Part shown: positions 9,056 to 18,607 of the stretch, piece by piece | Layout of the letters: each line of letters begins with the position of its first letter | How positions within the stretch are numbered: the stretch's first letter is position 1 | Assembly: GCF_017115165.1 (NCBI RefSeq) | Contig: NZ_JABXKF010000046.1 | Span: 1 to 48,205 of the forward strand | Source of the DNA: Nostoc sp. LPT | Lineage (GTDB): Bacteria; Cyanobacteriota; Cyanobacteriia; Cyanobacteriales; Nostocaceae | Direction of reading: 5' to 3' | Length of the DNA stretch: 48,205 nt | Notes under the pieces: model-generated | Databases searched by the model: none | The model's input: the letters and a program-made list of their open reading frames with translations, nothing else | Told to the model about the DNA's origin: nothing | Program-made: the position numbers and the translations under genes

Positions 9056-9940
9056 ATGGAACCCAATTCAAATTTCACAGAAAATCCACTTCAAGAGCAA
9101 CTAGAGCAACAAAAAGCTTTGGCAAGTGTAATTGTCCGAATTCGTGAGTCTCTTGACTTAGAAACAATTTTTCAAACGACTGTTACACAAGTGCGTCAGT
9201 TGCTAAATGCCGACCGGGTGGCAGTCTTCCAGTTCGACCGCGAACAAAACTGGGAGGGAGAATTTGTTTGTGAAGATGTTGCAATTGGCTGGGACTCAGC
9301 AATGGCAGTAAAAATTTCCGATCGCGGCTTTGGAGAACAATTTGCTGCCAATTATCAACAAGGTAGAGTGCAAGCAGTAGCAGATATTTACAAGGCAGGA
9401 CTGAGTGATTGTCATCTGGAAATTTTGAGTAAATTTCAGGTACAGGCTAATCTTGTTGTCCCTCTATCGCGGAAGCAGGAACTGTGGGGATTGCTTTGCA
9501 TTCATCAGTGTAGTGAGACTCGTAATTGGAAAGAATCGGAAATTGAGTTTATTCGTCAAATTGCTGACCATCTTGCTGTTGCGATTCAACAAGCAAAGCA
9601 TCTCCATGAAGTCAAATTGCAAGCTGCAAAATTAGCTCAAGCAGTTCAGCGCGACCAAGTAATAGCTAAAATTGTTGATGAAATTCGCTCACCCCTTGAT
9701 ATTGAAACCATCTTTAAAACCACAACTCAAGAAATACGTAAGCTGCTGCAAGCCGATCGAGTTGCCATTTTTAGCTTCAATCCCGATTGGAGTGGTAACT
9801 TTGTTGCCGAATCATTTACTGAAGGTTGGACTCCTTTAGTTGGCGTTCAGCCTGCGATCGCTGATACTTATTTACAACAGACGCAAGGTGGACGTTACGT
9901 TAACAACCAGACTTTTATAGTTCCAGACTTTTATAGTTAA
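9056..9940 (+). CDS. GAF-domain sensor kinase, N-terminal part (frameshifted gene)
   Basis: These 294 residues hold one complete GAF domain (about 20-185) and the first two thirds of a second (from about 203). The frame ends where a 16-bp tandem duplication (9907-9938) shifts it to a TAA. Without one copy the frame joins the next entry and gives a 998-residue kinase with four GAF domains. GAF1 has the cyanobacteriochrome-type segment AGLSDCHLEIL with Cys119-His120, the usual bilin-attachment position, but Gly91 replaces the second cysteine of a DXCF motif (DRGF). It may bind a bilin through one cysteine or be a plain GAF. As written, this half has no kinase domain and would be an orphan sensory fragment. 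Confidence 0.85.
   Translation: MEPNSNFTENPLQEQLEQQKALASVIVRIRESLDLETIFQTTVTQVRQLLNADRVAVFQFDREQNWEGEFVCEDVAIGWDSAMAVKISDRGFGEQFAANYQQGRVQAVADIYKAGLSDCHLEILSKFQVQANLVVPLSRKQELWGLLCIHQCSETRNWKESEIEFIRQIADHLAVAIQQAKHLHEVKLQAAKLAQAVQRDQVIAKIVDEIRSPLDIETIFKTTTQEIRKLLQADRVAIFSFNPDWSGNFVAESFTEGWTPLVGVQPAIADTYLQQTQGGRYVNNQTFIVPDFYS
9907..9938 (+). repeat. 16-bp tandem duplication causing a frameshift
   Basis: CCAGACTTTTATAGTT occurs twice in direct succession (9907-9922 and 9923-9938). Sixteen is not a multiple of three, so the second copy shifts the frame and creates the TAA at 9938-9940. Removing one copy restores NNQTFIVNDIYQAGLTNCH, the sequence expected of this GAF family. Confidence 0.95.
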
Positions 9941-9983
9941 TGATATTTATCAAGCCGGATTAACAAACTGCCATATAACTCTG

Positions 9984-12068
9984 TTGGAACAATTTCAGGC
10001 AAAAGCCTTTGCTACTGCCCCTATTCTCCAAGGAGATCAACTTTGGGGAATCATCGCTGCCTACCAAAATGCCTCACCCAGAGAGTGGCAATCTTATGAA
10101 GTCGAATCACTGAGCAAAATCGGTACACAAATTGGTGTAGCAGTGCGACACCATAAGCTGCTGGCATACGCTCAGTACCAAGCAGAGCAACAAAAGACAT
10201 TAACTAGTGTAATTACTCGAATTCGGGAGTCCCTAGATTTAGATACAATCTTCCAGACTACTGTCACCGAAGCCCGGCAAATGCTGCAAGCAGACCGAGT
10301 GGCAGTCTTTCGTTTTGACCCGCAAAAAGATTGGGAAGGAGAATTTATTTCTGAGGATTTTGTGCCTGAGTGTAACTCGATAATGGCAGAAAAAGTTTAT
10401 GACTATTGCTTTGGGGAATACTTTGCACACCTTTACGCCCAAGGTCGAGTCAATGCGATCGCTGACATTTATCAAGGAAAGTTCCCCGGTTGCTACGTCC
10501 AAATCCTAGAAAAATTTCAAGTGCGGGCAAATATGGTCGCACCTCTATTGAAAAAAGGTGAACTTTGGGGATTGCTATGTATTCACCAATGCACCGCTCC
10601 TCGTTATTGGCAACCCTCTGAAATTGAATTTACCAGTCAAATAGCCGAGCAATTGGGAGTTGCATTAAAACAGGATTCTTATTTAAAGCAAGTTCAAATG
10701 CAGGTTATCCAGTTAGCAGAAGCCACTGAACGCGAAAAAGCAATGGAACGCCAAGAACTACTGGCTGCAACTATTGATAAAATCCGCCAGTCACTCGATA
10801 TTAAAACTATTTTTAGAACCACTACTCACGCTGTGCGAGAGTTACTCGAAGTCGAGCGAATTGCAATCTACCGTTTCAACCCGGATTGGAGCGGTAAATT
10901 TGTGGCAGATTCCTTTAAAGATGGTTGGAAACCAGTTGCACAAACCCAACCAACGATTATAGAAACTTTTGAGAATACAGACGACGATAACGAACTTCCG
11001 CGTAACGAAACCTTTGTTCCGATTCGGGAAGGTGAAAAATTATGGGGATTATTAGTTGCTTATCAAAATTCGCAACCGCGTTATTGGAAAGAAGAGGAAA
11101 TTAATTTACTGGCTCAAGTTGGGGTGCAATTAGGAATTGCGATTCAGCAAGCAGAATTACTCGAACAAACTAAACGTCAAACCTTAGAACTTACTCAGAC
11201 TCTGCAAGAATTAAAACAAACTCAAACTAGGTTAATTCAGGGTGAAAAAATGGCAGGATTAGGACAACTACTTGCTGGAGTTGCCCACGAAATCAACAAT
11301 CCTATCAGTTTTATTTTTGGCAATCTTATCCATTTAAATGAATATACTCAAGAGCTGCTAAAGGTAGTGAAACTTTACCGGCAAAACTCCTCAATATTGC
11401 CAACTGTCCAAGAGCAAATCGACAAAAGTGATTTGGACTTTCTCATTGAAGATTTACCGAAAACCCTTGAGTCTATGAAAGTAGGAACAGAGCGGATTTG
11501 TGATATTGTGCTATCACTGCGAAACTTCTCTCGTACAGATGAGGCTGAATTGAAGCCAGTAGATATTCATGAAGGCTTGGATAGTACTTTATTAATTTTA
11601 GGGCATCGCCTTAAAAACAATAATGAACGTCCAGCTATTGAGATTATTAAACAATATGATAATTTACCTTTGCTTGAATGCTATCCCGCGCAATTAAATC
11701 AAGTGTTTATGAATCTTTTGAGTAACAGTATTGATGCATTAGAGGAAAAGTTTAACACTATACAGCAGAAGTATTTGAAATTATTACAAACGTGTCCGAG
11801 AATACCCTTGACTATCTGGATTAATACGCAAGTCGTTCATAACCAGATTGTAATTAGAATAGCTGATAATGGTCTTGGGATTCCAGAAGAGGTGCGATCG
11901 CATATATTTGATCCCTTCTTTACTACCAAAGCACCAGGTAAAGGTACGGGTTTAGGATTGTCTATTAGCCATCAAATAGTAGTTGAAAAACATCATGGTC
12001 AGATGAAATGTTCCTCTAAACCAGGAGAAGGAACAGAATTTTTAATTGAAATTCCCAGCAGTAATTAG
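9984..12068 (+). CDS. GAF-domain histidine kinase, C-terminal part (frameshifted gene)
   Basis: This frame is open from 9921, but its first usable start is a TTG at 9984; the next in-frame ATG is about 100 codons on. Numbered from 9984, it holds the end of GAF2 (1-55), GAF3 (about 75-235), a shortened GAF4 (about 260-392), a histidine phosphoacceptor domain (His435 in GVAHEINNP) and an ATPase with N-box [22 protein letters not shown] and [12 protein letters not shown]3 has DYCF (Cys142) and GCY (Cys170), 28 residues apart as in DXCF cyanobacteriochromes. GAF4 lacks the cysteine region. The intact protein would be a soluble, probably light-sensing kinase. Its response regulator is not nearby. 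Translation of this half needs re-initiation or a reverted duplication. Confidence 0.85.
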   Translation: MEQFQAKAFATAPILQGDQLWGIIAAYQNASPREWQSYEVESLSKIGTQIGVAVRHHKLLAYAQYQAEQQKTLTSVITRIRESLDLDTIFQTTVTEARQMLQADRVAVFRFDPQKDWEGEFISEDFVPECNSIMAEKVYDYCFGEYFAHLYAQGRVNAIADIYQGKFPGCYVQILEKFQVRANMVAPLLKKGELWGLLCIHQCTAPRYWQPSEIEFTSQIAEQLGVALKQDSYLKQVQMQVIQLAEATEREKAMERQELLAATIDKIRQSLDIKTIFRTTTHAVRELLEVERIAIYRFNPDWSGKFVADSFKDGWKPVAQTQPTIIETFENTDDDNELPRNETFVPIREGEKLWGLLVAYQNSQPRYWKEEEINLLAQVGVQLGIAIQQAELLEQTKRQTLELTQTLQELKQTQTRLIQGEKMAGLGQLLAGVAHEINNPISFIFGNLIHLNEYTQELLKVVKLYRQNSSILPTVQEQIDKSDLDFLIEDLPKTLESMKVGTERICDIVLSLRNFSRTDEAELKPVDIHEGLDSTLLILGHRLKNNNERPAIEIIKQYDNLPLLECYPAQLNQVFMNLLSNSIDALEEKFNTIQQKYLKLLQTCPRIPLTIWINTQVVHNQIVIRIADNGLGIPEEVRSHIFDPFFTTKAPGKGTGLGLSISHQIVVEKHHGQMKCSSKPGEGTEFLIEIPSSN

Positions 12069-12283
12069 AGGCGATTGATTTTTGACAATTCTCAGTCAAT
12101 CTTAAATAGGGGAGCCAGGGTTTCCTCCGTTCCCCGAAGGCATCATAACTGCCATTGCGTTATGCCATTAGACTAATGCACCAACACTTGAATCAATATA
12201 ATTTATTTATAGTTTAGGACGTTTTTTGGGATGCGATCGCAGAGTTGATGTTGATAAAATGGCAGATTTAGTATAAAAAGGTA

Positions 12284-13210
12284 CTAGTTTGAAATGAGAA
12301 AACTTTTGCTCATCTTAACTATTTCTTGTTTCTCTTCAAATCCAGAACTATAGCACCCACTCAAAGGTACGGTTTCACCAGATGCTAACATTAAGATAAC
12401 TCGATGAACAGAGCCACCTTCGCTAGAATCAGAACTTTCAACTTTAATATCAACAATTTCATTTAACGAGTACAAAAAAACCGCTTTTCCCAATTTTCCA
12501 AACCATCGATAGCGGCTGAGAGTTAAACTATTTGATTCTTTATCAAAATTACAGTTGATAAATGAACCTGCGGCTATTATGAGTAAACCTACCAAAAACA
12601 AAAATAGGGTTCCGCCAATTGCGGCATAACCTTTTAAAGTATCATCTTGCTTAACTACTAAATTTTTATCTAAAGGTTGTGCTAAAAAATTCTTAATTTT
12701 TAAAATTATCAACTCTGCTTCTTCTAAAAAATAATCACTATAAGCAATTTGTGTAAATAAAATACTTTCTCTATTAGTTAATAACTGAACTCGATATGTA
12801 TATAATATTTTTCCCTCTTTATCAGTTTTAGTTTGTTTTTCTAAACGAGTTCCAATTAATCCAGTAATTTTTTTTTGGCTTTTTTGATGATCAAAAAAAT
12901 CAAACTCTCTCAGTTCACATATAATTATTGATGATTTTTGCTCAATACTGAAAGCTTGTAAATTTTGGGGTACACGGTCACAACTAAGTTGTGTGACACT
13001 TATAATCGTAAAAATAGTATACAAGCAAATTATCCCTGCTTGTCCAATAAAAAACCCAATAAACCGAAGCAACTTGGGTTGAATAGTAAAATTAAGTTTA
13101 TTTTGTGTTTTCTCATGAATTTTTATATTTTTACCTTTGAACAAATACCAAATTAAAATCAAATTGGTAATTAATAATACATAGTTTAATAAAGAATTTG
13201 TATTTTCCAT
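12284..13210 (-). CDS. Membrane protein of unknown function
   Basis: The 308-residue protein has hydrophobic segments at about 6-24, 50-74 and 197-219. A polar region lies between the second and third. A C-terminal soluble part (about 220-308) has beta-strand character and contains YRWFGK and VILMLASGETVPLSG, somewhat like a bacterial PH-type membrane-associated fold. No catalytic motif was recognised. The pentapeptide gene starts its transcript 44 bp away on the same strand but ends before this gene, so the two may be co-transcribed. AT content is higher than in neighbours. Confidence 0.65.
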   Translation of the reverse strand: MENTNSLLNYVLLITNLILIWYLFKGKNIKIHEKTQNKLNFTIQPKLLRFIGFFIGQAGIICLYTIFTIISVTQLSCDRVPQNLQAFSIEQKSSIIICELREFDFFDHQKSQKKITGLIGTRLEKQTKTDKEGKILYTYRVQLLTNRESILFTQIAYSDYFLEEAELIILKIKNFLAQPLDKNLVVKQDDTLKGYAAIGGTLFLFLVGLLIIAAGSFINCNFDKESNSLTLSRYRWFGKLGKAVFLYSLNEIVDIKVESSDSSEGGSVHRVILMLASGETVPLSGCYSSGFEEKQEIVKMSKSFLISN

Positions 13211-13253
13211 TTTTTCGCTAAAACGTCTCTGTTTTTAGGCTTAAAGCGGAGAT

Positions 13254-13760
13254 TTACTTACAACCCAAACTATCTCGCGTTGACACACCTGTGACTGGAT
13301 TCACGCCATCGGCTCTTTCACACAGCAATGACACTTGATAGCGATCAATTAAAGCATCGCTAAAATCAGCACCAGTGACATCAGCATCATAAAAGCGGCT
13401 ACGGGTCAAAGTTGCTTCAGTAAATATGGCATTTTTCAGGTTAGCACCATCCATAGTGGCGCGATCAACTAAAGCGCCGCTCAAGTTCGCATCTTCCAAA
13501 TTTGCCTTTAATAAAACTCCTTTAGTCAGAATTGCGTTGGTTAAATTCGCTGCTTGAAAATTTGTCCCCCGCATTTCTGCTGCAACAAAAGTTACACCGA
13601 CTAAATCAGCATGAGAAAAGTCACGATTTTCTAAATTTATATTGTTGTAATTGATTGTGTTTATCTGAGCAAAAGCCGGTTTGGGATTAAGTATTATCCA
13701 CCCAAATGCTAGTAGTAAAATCACAATCAAACCCAAAAAGCGCAGTAAAATCTTTTTCAT
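13254..13760 (-). CDS. Exported pentapeptide-repeat protein
   Basis: The 168-residue protein has a signal peptide or membrane anchor (about 1-31, ending KPAFAQ). About 16 pentapeptide units of the A(D/N)LXX type follow (residues 40-142, for example [11 protein letters not shown] and [11 protein letters not shown]). They fold as a right-handed quadrilateral beta-helix. The C-terminal SLLCERADG...DSLGCK holds two cysteines that may pair outside the cytoplasm. Similar proteins occur in the thylakoid lumen and periplasm of cyanobacteria; the role is unknown. It lies upstream of the 308-residue membrane protein on the same strand, 43 bp apart. Confidence 0.8.
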   Translation of the reverse strand: MKKILLRFLGLIVILLLAFGWIILNPKPAFAQINTINYNNINLENRDFSHADLVGVTFVAAEMRGTNFQAANLTNAILTKGVLLKANLEDANLSGALVDRATMDGANLKNAIFTEATLTRSRFYDADVTGADFSDALIDRYQVSLLCERADGVNPVTGVSTRDSLGCK

Positions 13761-13818
13761 AATTTTATTATTTGTCTTTTGTCATTAGTCTTTTGTCATT
13801 TGTCCTCTGTTAGTTAAC

Positions 13819-13853
13819 AATGACTAATGACTAATGACTAATGACTAATGACT
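13819..13853. repeat. Heptanucleotide tandem repeat, AATGACT x5
   Basis: Five consecutive copies of AATGACT lie between the LCP and pentapeptide genes. TTTGTCATT-type words on the other side (13770-13803) could pair with them. This is a short tandemly repeated element of the kind described in heterocystous cyanobacteria. Confidence 0.85.
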
Positions 13854-13858
13854 CTTAG

Positions 13859-15373
13859 CTATTTCCAATCTTTACCAATGCGGATTGTCAGATCGGATTC
13901 TAAATCACCAATGGCAGACACCTCGATTTGACCCAAGCCTAAGACTTTTTGCAAATCAATTCCAACTCGTCGGTTGCCTTTTTGGACAATAATCTGAGTT
14001 TGACGTTGGGTATCTGGCCAATCAGGCACTTTGTAAATATTATTAAAGCCTTTCCGTTTAAGATAAGCAATAACTTTTTCAGTTAGCTGAGGTTGATTTG
14101 AAGCATTTTGAATAGCAATTTTGAGGTTAGGAACCTGACGCATATCTGGCTTTAGACCAGGTACATTTACCCCAACATAATCATTCAACAGGCTCTGTTG
14201 TCCAGTCATATTCAGCCAATAGCTATCAGGGTCTTTGCTAAAACGGCTAAAGGTACCAGGCAACACGGTCATTTGGAAATTATCTCGATCTAGGTTAAGA
14301 CCGAAATTGACCAACGCCATCATTTCTTCCATCTTCAGGTTGGTATCAAAATATTTTCGCATCAAGCGAGTTAATTGAGGCAACCTGGGTAAGATGGTGG
14401 GACTATTTAAGCGTTGCAGCAAGGCTGCTGTTAGTGCTTGCTGACGCTGTACTCTCGGCAAATCTCCCAAACCTGGTTCGCGGAATCGGGCAAACTGTTC
14501 TGCTTGTTCGCCGTTGAGGGTTTGCCAGCCACTGACTAAATTAATCGATAATCGACTGCTAGAGTCTTTATATTCCATTGATTGGGGAACAAAGACTTCT
14601 ACTCCGCCTAACTGATCGACTAACTGCCGTAAGCCGCTAGTAGAAATGCGGATGTAACGATCGATTGGGGCGTTATTTAAGGTACGGCTTACTACCCGTG
14701 CTGCCAAGACTGGGCCGCCTTTGGCATTGGCATCAGATACCTTAGTTAATCCCTTTTCTCCCTTTTCAGGGATGGCGATCATCGTATCTCTGGGAATGGA
14801 AAGCACTCGTACAGATTTTTCATTAGGGTTAAGTCGTACCAGTAGCATAGAGTCGCTTTTGCCTGCAAAGCTTTCTGGTGAGCCATCAACAGTACCGCTG
14901 ACTGGTTCAATCCCCATGATTAAAATATTCATCGGTCGTGAAAGCTTGTACTGGGAAAGTTTGCTCCATAACTCCCCTGGTAATGGGATTTTTACTTCGT
15001 CTTTAGCAGCAGTTCCTAAATCTTCATCTGTTCGATCTAGATTGCTCCATAAAGGAGTCCACAGCGCTAACGTTGACACCAGCAGCCCAGATAAGATGAT
15101 ACCAATGACAACCGTCATAAACCATAACAGCCATCGAGGCATGGTTAAGCCCAGTCTCTCAGAAAGCTGATTGGGAATCGCGCCCACAGATTCGACGACG
15201 CTACGGTTCGGATTCGCTGGCTGGTTTAATTCAACCTCCTCCTCTGAGTCGGCTACTGGTGCTGGCGTTACTTGATTTTCTGTCCGTTGAAGTTGCGACG
15301 ATCCCACGTCACTTTCAAATACTACTTGTTGAGACGTAACCGGATTTTCCGACCATTCGACTTGTTTTATCAC
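13859..15373 (-). CDS. LytR-CpsA-Psr (LCP) family envelope glycopolymer ligase
   Basis: From the GTG at 15373 the protein has 504 residues. The GTG is preferred because GGGGAG lies 6-11 bp before it; a TTG at 15391 is the alternative. A cytoplasmic N-terminus (about 1-80) precedes one transmembrane helix (LLWFMTVVIGIILSGLLV). The LCP domain (about 145-345) shows GKSDSMLLVRL, VLSIPRDT and the arginine-rich FARFREPGLGDLPRVQRQQ. A LytR_C domain (about 400-495) follows. LCP enzymes transfer polyprenyl-linked glycopolymers to peptidoglycan or other acceptors at the outer face of the membrane. It diverges from a GDP-mannose synthesis gene with 115 bp between starts, which fits a shared role in surface polysaccharide. 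Confidence 0.9.
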   Translation of the reverse strand: MIKQVEWSENPVTSQQVVFESDVGSSQLQRTENQVTPAPVADSEEEVELNQPANPNRSVVESVGAIPNQLSERLGLTMPRWLLWFMTVVIGIILSGLLVSTLALWTPLWSNLDRTDEDLGTAAKDEVKIPLPGELWSKLSQYKLSRPMNILIMGIEPVSGTVDGSPESFAGKSDSMLLVRLNPNEKSVRVLSIPRDTMIAIPEKGEKGLTKVSDANAKGGPVLAARVVSRTLNNAPIDRYIRISTSGLRQLVDQLGGVEVFVPQSMEYKDSSSRLSINLVSGWQTLNGEQAEQFARFREPGLGDLPRVQRQQALTAALLQRLNSPTILPRLPQLTRLMRKYFDTNLKMEEMMALVNFGLNLDRDNFQMTVLPGTFSRFSKDPDSYWLNMTGQQSLLNDYVGVNVPGLKPDMRQVPNLKIAIQNASNQPQLTEKVIAYLKRKGFNNIYKVPDWPDTQRQTQIIVQKGNRRVGIDLQKVLGLGQIEVSAIGDLESDLTIRIGKDWK

Positions 15374-15488
15374 AATTATCTCCCCACTCAACCACTCCCT
15401 AAAAGTATGTTAATCCAAGCTACAAATATTGCCAGTGGAAAAGCTCACTGTAAACTTGTAATGTTCTTCGGTAGGCGTGTATGACAAC

Positions 15489-16553
15489 ATGAATACTTTA
15501 TTGTTCCCCGTAATCCTAGCTGGTGGTAAAGGTGAACGTTTTTGGCCCTTAAGCCGCAAAGACCGACCCAAGCAATTTTTAAGTCTTGATGGTAGCTCTA
15601 GAAGTCTATTACAAGCAACCGCCGATCGCTTGTTAGCACTCGGAGGAAGTTGGGATTCCCTGTGGGTAATCACTTCTAGTCAGATAGCTGAAGGGGTAAA
15701 ACAACAATTACCTGATCTACCAGTTGAAAACTTGCTGATTGAATCGGAAGGAAGAGACACTGCCGCAGCTGTTGCTTGGACAAGTTTAAAAATCAAACAG
15801 CGCTATGGAGAAGACGCTGTTATTGGCTTTTTCCCTGCTGACCACTGGATTGCTGACCAAGAGGCGTTTGCACACACATTAAATGCAGCAACGCAACTGG
15901 CAACAAGCACAGCAGCGATCGTTACACTGGGGATCAAGCCGACTTTTCCATCAACAGGTTACGGCTACATTGAACAAGGTGAAAAAATAGGTAGCTTTAA
16001 TGAGTTGCCAGCTTATCACGTGAACCGCTTTACTGAAAAGCCCGACCGGGAAACGGCAGAGACTTTTTTATCTACGGGACGTTTTAGCTGGAATAGTGGA
16101 ATGTTCGTTTTTCGGGCGGGGGTTGTTCTCAAGGAACTACATACCCATGCTCCAGAAATTATCGAACCTTTAGAACAACATGGCCCTGATATCTATCCTC
16201 AGTTGCCTAAGAAGAGTATAGACTATGCGTTAATGGAAAAGACTACTCTAGCATACGTTTTGCCAGTTGATTTTGGTTGGGATGATTTAGGAGATTGGAA
16301 TGCGATCGAACGCTTACTGAAAAAAGAAGAGACTCCCAATGTGGAACTCGCTACCCACGTAGGTTTAGATACGCAAGGGGCGATTATTTACGCCTCAAAT
16401 CCAGAGGATGTAGTTGTTACTATTGGTTTAGAGGATGTGGTGATTGTGCGCGATCGCAATGTCACTCTCGTTGTCAAAAAAGAACGTACCCAGGAAATCA
16501 AGCAGATCCTTAAAATTATCCAAAGCGATTCCCGATTTACCGACCTGCTATAA
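15489..16553 (+). CDS. Mannose-1-phosphate guanylyltransferase
   Basis: The protein has 354 residues from the ATG at 15489; a GTG at 15477 would add four. The N-terminal signature PVILAGGKGERFWPLSRKDR and the downstream PKQFLSL are the nucleotide-sugar pyrophosphorylase loop of GDP-mannose synthases. FFPADHWI, RFTEKPDRETAE and WNSGMFVF are also family motifs. It makes GDP-mannose from mannose 1-phosphate and GTP in the cytoplasm, feeding polysaccharide and GDP-fucose pathways. It has only the transferase domain, without the C-terminal isomerase of bifunctional ManC/AlgA enzymes. It is divergent from the LCP gene. Confidence 0.93.
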   Translation: MNTLLFPVILAGGKGERFWPLSRKDRPKQFLSLDGSSRSLLQATADRLLALGGSWDSLWVITSSQIAEGVKQQLPDLPVENLLIESEGRDTAAAVAWTSLKIKQRYGEDAVIGFFPADHWIADQEAFAHTLNAATQLATSTAAIVTLGIKPTFPSTGYGYIEQGEKIGSFNELPAYHVNRFTEKPDRETAETFLSTGRFSWNSGMFVFRAGVVLKELHTHAPEIIEPLEQHGPDIYPQLPKKSIDYALMEKTTLAYVLPVDFGWDDLGDWNAIERLLKKEETPNVELATHVGLDTQGAIIYASNPEDVVVTIGLEDVVIVRDRNVTLVVKKERTQEIKQILKIIQSDSRFTDLL

Positions 16554-16631
16554 AAGTTAGAACCCTTGGCAGAGGCGAAAAAGTCTGTTTTCCCATTATA
16601 ACTTGACTGTCCGTTATTTTATCTGACAGTT

Positions 16632-16928
16632 ATGGACATTATTAGCTTTGAGCCTCTCGCCAAGACAATGGCAATCGATTCTATTACTGCCTATCAAAAA
16701 TATATTTCTCCATCCAAAGGATTTTCTTGTTCTCATCGCTTATTACACGGGGGGGATTCCTGCTCAAACTACGTCAAACGGATGCTGAACGAACAGAAGC
16801 TCCACCAAGCCGTACAATCATCCATAAAAAGATTTCAAGAATGTGCGGCAGCTAGCAACACTTTAACAAGCATCAAAACTAGAGCCGATTTCCGTTGTAT
16901 TGTCATCCCCTGCTGCCTACCTCTTTAA
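16632..16928 (+). CDS. yidD: YidD-like membrane protein insertion efficiency factor
   Basis: The 98-residue protein has the short YidD (DUF37) core: AYQKYISPSKGFSCSHRLLH with SCSNYVKRML. In other bacteria YidD assists YidC in inserting inner-membrane proteins. A start at 16668 (MAIDSITAYQ) is also possible. The tail is cysteine-rich (RCIVIPCC), as in cyanobacterial members. It lies 78 bp after the guanylyltransferase and 32 bp before the ABC1 kinase on the same strand, so co-transcription is plausible. Confidence 0.75.
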   Translation: MDIISFEPLAKTMAIDSITAYQKYISPSKGFSCSHRLLHGGDSCSNYVKRMLNEQKLHQAVQSSIKRFQECAAASNTLTSIKTRADFRCIVIPCCLPL

Positions 16929-16960
16929 CTCCTCTGCCTCTTTGCAGTTATTTTACAAAA

Positions 16961-18607
16961 ATGTTCCTCACCCAAACTGTTCCCCGTCAACGAGAAATTC
17001 TGGAAGTCTTCCTTCGCAATGGCTGGGACTATATGCGAAGGTTACTTACTGGTGCCAAAGCTGATGAACCTCAACTTCCAACACCTGCGGTTTTAAAAAA
17101 TATTCTGGTAGATTTGGGCCCAGTTTACGTCAAACTTGGTCAGTTAATGTCTACCCGCCCTGACTTACTGAGCGCCTCTTACATTGAGGAATTGTCAACT
17201 CTACAAGATGAAGTACCACCAGTTCCCTGGTCAGAAATAGAAATAATCCTCCGTAAAGAATTAAAACTTTCACTAGCAGAAACCTTCAGTACAGTTAACC
17301 CGATCCCAGTTGCAGCCGGATCGATTGCCCAGACACATCGAGCTACACTAGCAGACGGTCGAGAAGTTGCTTTAAAAGTGCAACGTCCGGGAATTGATCT
17401 GACTATTGCCCAAGATATTGCTTTAATTCAAGGTATTGCCGATTTAGTGGCGCGAACTGATTTTGGGCAAACCTACGAAATCAAATCCATCGCCGAAGAA
17501 TTTACCAAAGCTTTAGAAGCCGAGTTAGATTTTACAAGGGAAGCAGGTTTTACAGACCAACTGCGGCGCAACTTATCTAAAAGTCGCTGGTACGATCCCA
17601 CACAAATAGTGGTTGCGGAAATTAACTGGGAATTGACCACACCAAAGTTACTGGTAATGGAATGGCTGGATGGGATACCGTTCTTGGCAGCGGATTTGGA
17701 TAATGACCCCAATGTTAAAGATCCTGCCGAAAAGCGTAAAGAAATAACTACTTTGTTATTTCGGGTATTTTTCCAGCAACTATATATTGATGGCTTTTTT
17801 CACGCCGATCCCCATCCAGGAAACTTGTTTTATCTCAAAGATGGTCGTGTTGCCCTCTTAGATTGTGGCATGGTGGGAAGACTCGATCCCCGTACACAGC
17901 AGATATTAACAGAGATGTTGTTAGCGATCGTTGATTTAGATGCTCAACGGTGCGCTCAGTTAACTTTACAGCTATCAGATTCTGGTCAGCCAGTAATTTT
18001 GTCGCGGTTAGAAAATGATTACGATCGCATGTTACGAAAGTATCATAATGTCAGCCTCACGCAAATAAACTTCAGTCAGATAATTTATGAAGTTTTACAA
18101 GTTGCCCGCAACAATAAAATTAGGTTGCCTAGTAATATGGGTTTGTATGCCAAAACCCTAGCGAATTTAGAAGGGGTAGCGCGGACATTCAACCCAGAGC
18201 TTAACTTTTTTGATGAAGTCAAACCATTAATTACAGACTTGTTTCGTCGGCAGCTAATAGGGGATAATCCAGTGCGATCGCTCCTGAGGACAGCCTTAGA
18301 TATTAAAAGTCTGTCTCTGCAATCTCCCCGCCAAATTGAACTATTATTAGACCGAGTTACCTCAGAAACCTTACAGTGGAATCTCTCGTTGCGGGGATTA
18401 GATGGTGTGCGGCGCACTATGGATGATGCGGCTAACCGACTATCTTTTAGTATATTAGTGGGTTCGTTGATTATGGGTGCGGCAATTATTTCCACCAGAG
18501 CGCAGACAACTCAGCTATCTTTTTTAAGCACCACCCTGTTTGCAGTCGCTAGTTTATTGGGTTTGTGGTTAATTATTAGTACATTGCGATCGGGACGTTT
18601 ACGGTAA
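16961..18607 (+). CDS. ABC1/AarF/UbiB family atypical kinase
   Basis: The protein has 548 residues from the ATG at 16961; an in-frame ATG 66 bp upstream lies in low-complexity sequence and is unlikely. Family motifs are KLGQLMSTRPDLL, the alanine-rich loop AAGSIAQTHRA, ALKVQRPG, HADPHPGN (catalytic) and LLDCGMVG (metal-binding). Two hydrophobic segments at the C-terminus (SILVGSLIMGAAII and FAVASLLGLWLIIS) probably anchor it. Such proteins act as ATPases or kinases in ubiquinone or plastoquinone and tocopherol metabolism at membranes; the exact role here is inferred. It follows the YidD-like gene by 32 bp. Confidence 0.92.
   Translation: MFLTQTVPRQREILEVFLRNGWDYMRRLLTGAKADEPQLPTPAVLKNILVDLGPVYVKLGQLMSTRPDLLSASYIEELSTLQDEVPPVPWSEIEIILRKELKLSLAETFSTVNPIPVAAGSIAQTHRATLADGREVALKVQRPGIDLTIAQDIALIQGIADLVARTDFGQTYEIKSIAEEFTKALEAELDFTREAGFTDQLRRNLSKSRWYDPTQIVVAEINWELTTPKLLVMEWLDGIPFLAADLDNDPNVKDPAEKRKEITTLLFRVFFQQLYIDGFFHADPHPGNLFYLKDGRVALLDCGMVGRLDPRTQQILTEMLLAIVDLDAQRCAQLTLQLSDSGQPVILSRLENDYDRMLRKYHNVSLTQINFSQIIYEVLQVARNNKIRLPSNMGLYAKTLANLEGVARTFNPELNFFDEVKPLITDLFRRQLIGDNPVRSLLRTALDIKSLSLQSPRQIELLLDRVTSETLQWNLSLRGLDGVRRTMDDAANRLSFSILVGSLIMGAAIISTRAQTTQLSFLSTTLFAVASLLGLWLIISTLRSGRLR

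Noticed and set aside
8791..9078. Opposing frames upstream of the GAF kinase
   Set aside because: Two strands are open over the same bases, the sequence includes short repeats, and the products look non-protein-like.
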